In this document: positions 12,660 through 64,000 of the stretch, in pieces
Position numbering within the stretch: position 1 is the stretch's first letter
Layout of the letters: every line of letters begins with the position of its first letter
Assembly (NCBI RefSeq): GCF_000283155.1
Contig: NW_004454265.1
Span: 2,351,580 to 2,415,579, forward strand
Direction: 5' to 3'
DNA length: 64,000 nt
Origin: Ceratotherium simum simum
Lineage: Eukaryota > Chordata > Mammalia > Perissodactyla > Rhinocerotidae
The notes under the pieces: generated by a model
Seen by the model: only the letters and a program-made list of their open reading frames with translations
Databases searched by the model: none
Told to the model about the DNA's origin: nothing
Made by a program: the position numbers and the translations under genes

Positions 12660-12935
12660 GCTTGTAGCATATGCTGACAGATTAGATGAGGGGTGTCAAA
12701 GCGACTAACATTTTTGGTATTGACGACTCAAAGAACAGAATTTCCATTTATGAGATGAAGAAGACTGCAGAAGAAGATTTTGGGAGGAAGATCAGAAGCT
12801 CCGTTTCGGACATACTAAGTTCGAGACGCCTCTAAGAGATCTAAGTGGAATCGTCGAGGATGCTGTCTTCCATATGGGCCGGACTTAAAAGACTTAACAT
12901 CGAACAATGACGGAACGTTTTCAAATGAGAAAAAG
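12660..12935 (+). other. Unidentified low-AT segment with a 49-codon open frame
   Basis: An ATG at 12686 opens 49 codons (MRGVKATNIFGIDDSKN and on) to a TAA. Another frame stays open further on (FGHTKFETPLRDLSGIVEDA). It could be a decayed processed pseudogene, but I do not recognise the parent. It lies about 500-700 bp upstream of GFM1 exon 1. Confidence 0.25.
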
Positions 12936-13110
12936 CACTTGTAATTGACAGTTCATTCATTATTTTTCCACCTTCTTTTCAGGTCGTGTTCTATAGATAA
13001 TTATTTTTTCATATTTGTAATAGTAGCATAGATAACAATTTTTGCACTTTTTTCACTTAAATTCTGTTATAAACATTTCTCCACGTTGCTATAATTGGCA
13101 AAACTTCCAC
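12936..13110. repeat. Old LINE-like fragment
   Basis: Contains ttctgttataaacatttctcc and neighbouring phrases typical of decayed LINE 3' regions read antisense. Low certainty. Confidence 0.3.
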
Positions 13111-13403
13111 ATGTAAAGGCTGCATCTTTCTGGGAACATGCAAAAGCTTGATTAGCTCGGCAAAGCGACTGCACTTTCTCTTCCTAGTCGGCAGAGGGCG
13201 CTACAGCAGCGGAGGACGCTGCTCTGCCCTGAGATCCGGAAGCTCCTCCCCCTCTGCCTTCCTCTCACCTCCCTCGTGTCCTTCGCCCCGGAAGTGCTCT
13301 TCGGGCGCTGCTCGCCGGCGTGACTTCGAACGCTTCTCGCTGTGGCGCCGGTGGCTGTGCAGTGCTGCAGCTGGGTCCCCTTCGCGCCTGTTCTGCGCCG
13401 GCC

Positions 13404-60387
<46,984 letters not shown>

Positions 60388-61540
60388 CCTCACTTTAAGT
60401 TGACTAACTGAATCTGCAAGGTTTAAATACTTTAATCAATTCAAGCTGAAATAAGAAATTTTAGAAGCCCTTCCTGTTTTGTTCAGGAGCTTCTATTATA
60501 TTCAAAGATAATTCTATGTATATCTCAACTCTGTTGATTGGTTTTATAGTTCATTGAAAAACCTCAAATAAGATATGATTATTACTGAAATATATTTAAT
60601 ATTTATCTAAGGGGGAAGAGACTAATTTCACTTATACTTCTGAGCTTAGAATGTGTGTAAACTTCCTTTCCATAATTTTTATCATAAGAATTTTCAGCGT
60701 ATTTCAGCATATTTCAGAAGAGCTGAAAAAACAGTGTAAAGAACAGCCATGTGTCTTCCATCTAGACTCAACAATGAACAATCTTGTTAACAATTTGTCG
60801 GATAATAATTTGTTTTGTCATATTTGCTTTACCTGTTTGTTGTCCACCTATCTCTCATACCTCTCTATTTAAAAATTTTTTTAAATTATTGTTTTGCTGA
60901 ACACTTGAAAGTGAATTACATAAATTCATGTATTTATGTAATCATGACATTTTACATTGTCATGACATTTCTTGGAGTGTCATCTTTTAATAAGCAGGCT
61001 TTTTTGTTTGAGTGGATTCCATATGTTCCTAATAGAGGATGTTCTTGAGATTCTTCATTGGGGTATTTAAATGCCTGCTAAATTTCTAGCTGTTTTATGT
61101 ATAACTGATTGCTTCAGTTTGAGGCTTCTGCAAATTTATAACTGCCTGTTTTTAGGAGTATAAATGTTCCTTTCTTGTGGACCTGTGAAATGAAAAACAG
61201 ACCCTTGCATATGGTGTTCTTGTCTATGTTCTTCCTAATGTTTCTGCAGCTCTAAAAAATAAGATATAATTTACAGAGTTGCTGACTAGTCAGTTTCATT
61301 CACCTAGTAAATGCTAGTTGAATTTGAGTCTGTTGGAATTTATCATATATTGTAGTCATTGAGATTGTGGAAAAAACAAATGTTAAGCTTTTCTTTCTAG
61401 AATAAGGTGGACTTTCCCAAGCGGTTTTTATTATATTGTTCAGAATTGCTTCATCCAAAAATCATCTGATGTGGTATAGACACATGCTAGTCCTTTCTCT
61501 TGTGGATAATAGAAATAAAATAACTTTTAAATTCCTTTGT
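60388..61540 (+). terminator. GFM1: GFM1 3' UTR and candidate poly(A) signal
   Basis: AT-rich sequence follows the stop. The first canonical AATAAA on this strand is at 61514-61519, which would give a 3' UTR of about 1.15 kb. Earlier variant hexamers could give shorter forms. The end is inferred. Confidence 0.5.
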
Positions 61541-61640
61541 TTTTCTTGATTTATAGATTTGGCTTTATAACTTAAGGTTTCTAGAAAAAAAAGATTTTTA
61601 AAAAGTATTGAGCACATGTTTTCAAGTCATTTGCTAAATA

Positions 61641-61972
61641 CAGTTGTCTCTCATATCCATGGGGGATCGGTTCCAGGACCCCCTCTGATACCAAAATCTG
61701 AGGATGCTCAAGTCCCTTATAGAAAATGATGTACTATGTGCATATAACCTATGCACATCCACCCTATACTTTAAATCATCTCTAGATTACTGATAACATC
61801 TAATACAATGTAAACGCTACATAAATAGTTGTTATACTGTATTGTTCAGGGAATAATGACGAGGAAAAAAAAGTCTGTACAGGTTCAGTACAGACACAAC
61901 CATGTAGGCCTTTCCATCCGTGGTTGGCTAGTCCACAGATGTGGAACCCACGGATGTGGAGGGCCGACTATA
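61641..61972 (+). mobile_element. Tigger-type non-autonomous DNA transposon
   Basis: Starts cagttgtctctcatatccat and ends ggagggccgactata, with ccaggaccccctctgatacc and aatcatctctagattactga inside. Flanked by TA. It fits the MER2-like Tigger MITEs. It lies just past the likely GFM1 poly(A) site. Confidence 0.8.
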
Positions 61973-61979
61973 CTTTAAA

Positions 61980-62125
61980 TGTGTTATCTAATTTAATGTT
62001 CACAACCCTATGAAAGTAGGTAGTATATGTCCCTTTTGTAATAGAGTAGGCAAAAGCACAGAAAAGGTAAATAACTTGTCCAAGACCACACAGCTCATTA
62101 AGTTTTGAAATTGATAATTTATTCA
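61980..62125 (+). repeat. MIR-like fragment
   Basis: Contains taatttaatgttcacaaccc and aacttgtccaagaccacaca, the MIR 3' half. Confidence 0.6.
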
Positions 62126-62704
62126 TCAAACCAAGTGCATTTTTTCCATGAATGTCTTGCTACAATAGCATCAAGCCCGAAAAATGTTGTTGCTTTGGCA
62201 TTTCATCAGCATCTCATGCTATTTACAATGACTCTGAATATTGTTCCTGATGAGGAAATACCTTCATAGAATTTAGCACAGTTCCTCTGGCTATTCCAAC
62301 AGTCAGAAATATTGGAACTAAGAGGGATAAATTTGGATGTGTCTTTAACTTGTTAAACATTCTAGCCATCCAGATATGGTGTCAGAAAAGAGGCTAGCTA
62401 GCTAATCCAACGCCAGCATCTCACAGGTGACAACACAGGCCCAGCTGGTGCGAGTAAGTAGAACAGGATCACAGAGGGACAGCTCCAGGAGCAGAGCCCA
62501 GTCTCCTGCTAACGCAGGAGTCTGCTTATAGTTGGTGAAGACCACGTACTAGCCAAAGTTTGGAGCAAGAAAAAAATTAATGAGAGTATTCATAAGTGAG
62601 GATTTTTTTAATACTACTGTTGTGAGGAATAATTGTTGGCTAATTTAAAGAAAGATGGTATTACTTGTGTTGGAGAACAGTACCAGCAGTAGGCAGTGTT
62701 GCCC

Positions 62705-62858
62705 TGATTCCCAACCCTGGCCATGTGTTAAAAATCAGCTAGGGCACTTTCTAAACAGAAACACCCAGGCCAGCCCCTAGATACTCTGATTTTTTAGATG
62801 GAGATCAAAAGTCGTCCATGTGATTCTACTATACAGGTGTGGGTAAAGACCACTGCAG
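62705..62858. mobile_element. Degraded hAT-type MITE
   Basis: Contains catgtgttaaaaatcagcta, aggccagcccctagatactc and gtgtgggtaaagaccactg, like a MER5-type element. Confidence 0.5.
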
Positions 62859-63953
62859 CATTGCCTGCACCTCCAAGACAGGAAATGGAAGATTTTTTAT
62901 ATTATTGAAATAAATTATTGTTCTTATTAATTTTAATTATTACTTATTAATTATATTAATAATTATAAATTATTATTCATTTTTTATTCTTTTGTGTGAT
63001 GTTAGAGTTTGGGCTGTTCTTAGTTTGATAGATTTACCTTTACAGAAATACAATCAATTTTCTGTTATTCCTTTCCTCCTTGCTCACTCTTAATTGCTTA
63101 GTCGTAAAATCACTAAAATTTAATTGTAAAGTTTTAGGATTTTTCATATTTTAATGTTTTTGAAATCTGCGTTAGTCTTAAAATTGATGCCAAGGAATCT
63201 AGGCAGCCACCAGGTAGGAGTAAATTGTGACATGTAAGAATGTATCCTCTTGCAGAAGGCCGCTGTTTGCATTACTAAAACTATAAACGGTTGAATTAGA
63301 ACCTTAATTGCTGCTGCAGGTCTGCAGATAACGCTGGAACGCGTCATTGAAATAGTTTCGTGTTTCACAGACAATTTATTGTGAGCATTCATTCATTTAT
63401 CCATTCAAATAAGTGCCAGGCAGCGTGTTAGGTGATTGTAGCACTGTGAAAGCTAGGAAGGGTCATAGAACAGGTCACAGAAGTTCTAAGCTGAGAGAAA
63501 TTGGTATAATAAACTCGTGTGTTGTGAAGGACTGTCATTGAAGGGCAAATACAGAAACTTCCAACTGACTTTCAAAAGAACTTGTTTAACTTCTAACAAC
63601 TCATAATTCAGGCAGGAAAAATGAAACTATGAGTAGAATCAAATGGAATGCAGACAAAATCCGGGTATTATTTTGTATGTTCTTAAAATTACAGAAGTTC
63701 TAAAGAGATTAGGAAAATGAATGTGATGGTGTATATAACTGTCATTGGCTTAGAGTGATTCAGAAGAATTTAAACTCAATGAAAACAGGGCTTAGGGAAT
63801 TGAGAGTTGTTCATTTTATGTCAAGGCAGATGATGTAATTTTTCTTTGCTATTACCTAGCAAAATCAGTAAAATCAAGTCAGCAATTTTAGAGTTTGTGC
63901 TAGAAAAGATGTTCTAATGGTGTTATTGTTGAGAAATTTTTTCTATTTTTTAA

Positions 63954-64000
63954 TTTTTTTTTTTTTTTTTTGTGAGGAGATCAGCCCTGTGCTAACATCC
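63954..64000 (-). repeat. ERE SINE (-), cut by the window end
   Basis: Poly(T) then gaggagatcagccctgtgct, the reversed 3' end of an ERE. The rest lies beyond the window. Confidence 0.85.

Larger units (their letters stand above)
62126..64000. other. GFM1 downstream flank
   Basis: Intergenic. I searched the minus strand by eye for the last exon of RARRES1, the next gene in human, and did not find it. The flank holds a hAT fragment at about 62.7 kb, AT-rich low-complexity sequence at 62,900-62,990 and an ERE at the edge. Confidence 0.5.

Noticed and set aside
60651..64000. Last exon of RARRES1 (latexin paralogue next to GFM1 in human) on the minus strand
   Set aside because: No stretch resembling its C-terminus was found by eye, so it probably lies beyond the window.

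Overview
The window is a 64 kb piece of mammalian nuclear DNA. It has small exons with consensus splice sites, long AT-rich introns and many retroposons. At least fifteen tRNA-headed SINEs of the equine repetitive element (ERE) type point to a perissodactyl, most likely Equus. The gene order MLF1 - GFM1, with LXN nested on the opposite strand, matches what I know of human 3q25.

Layout. 1-5.5 kb holds the last three coding exons of MLF1 (+) and its poly(A) signal. 5.5-13.2 kb is intergenic and filled with SINEs, LTR remnants and old LINE pieces. GFM1 (mitochondrial elongation factor G1) starts in a CpG island near 13.4 kb and runs to a stop at 60,387. I traced 18 coding exons that join without a frame break into 753 codons plus stop. 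LXN (latexin, a carboxypeptidase A inhibitor) lies entirely inside GFM1 intron 13 on the minus strand. It has six coding exons giving 222 codons, with its own CpG island and GC boxes near 48 kb. 60.4-64 kb is GFM1 3' UTR and flank, with a Tigger-type DNA element and the start of another ERE at the edge.

GFM1 intron 8 (9 kb) carries an antisense, nearly full-length but mutated L1 bounded by a recognisable target-site duplication. An ERE inserted into that L1 contains the only assembly gap (100 N).

The genes are neighbours rather than a pathway. GFM1 acts in mitochondrial translation, LXN is a cytosolic protease inhibitor, and MLF1 is a 14-3-3-binding regulator. The most notable points are two GC-AG introns in GFM1 with near-identical donors, the LXN 3' end lying within tens of bases of a GFM1 splice donor, an inverted ERE pair in GFM1 intron 2, and a 71-bp tRNA-sized ERE head with its own target-site duplication. 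I found no evidence of a wholly new biological system. Exon calls come from reading splice sites and frames by eye. Repeat family names come from memory of consensus sequences and were not checked by search.
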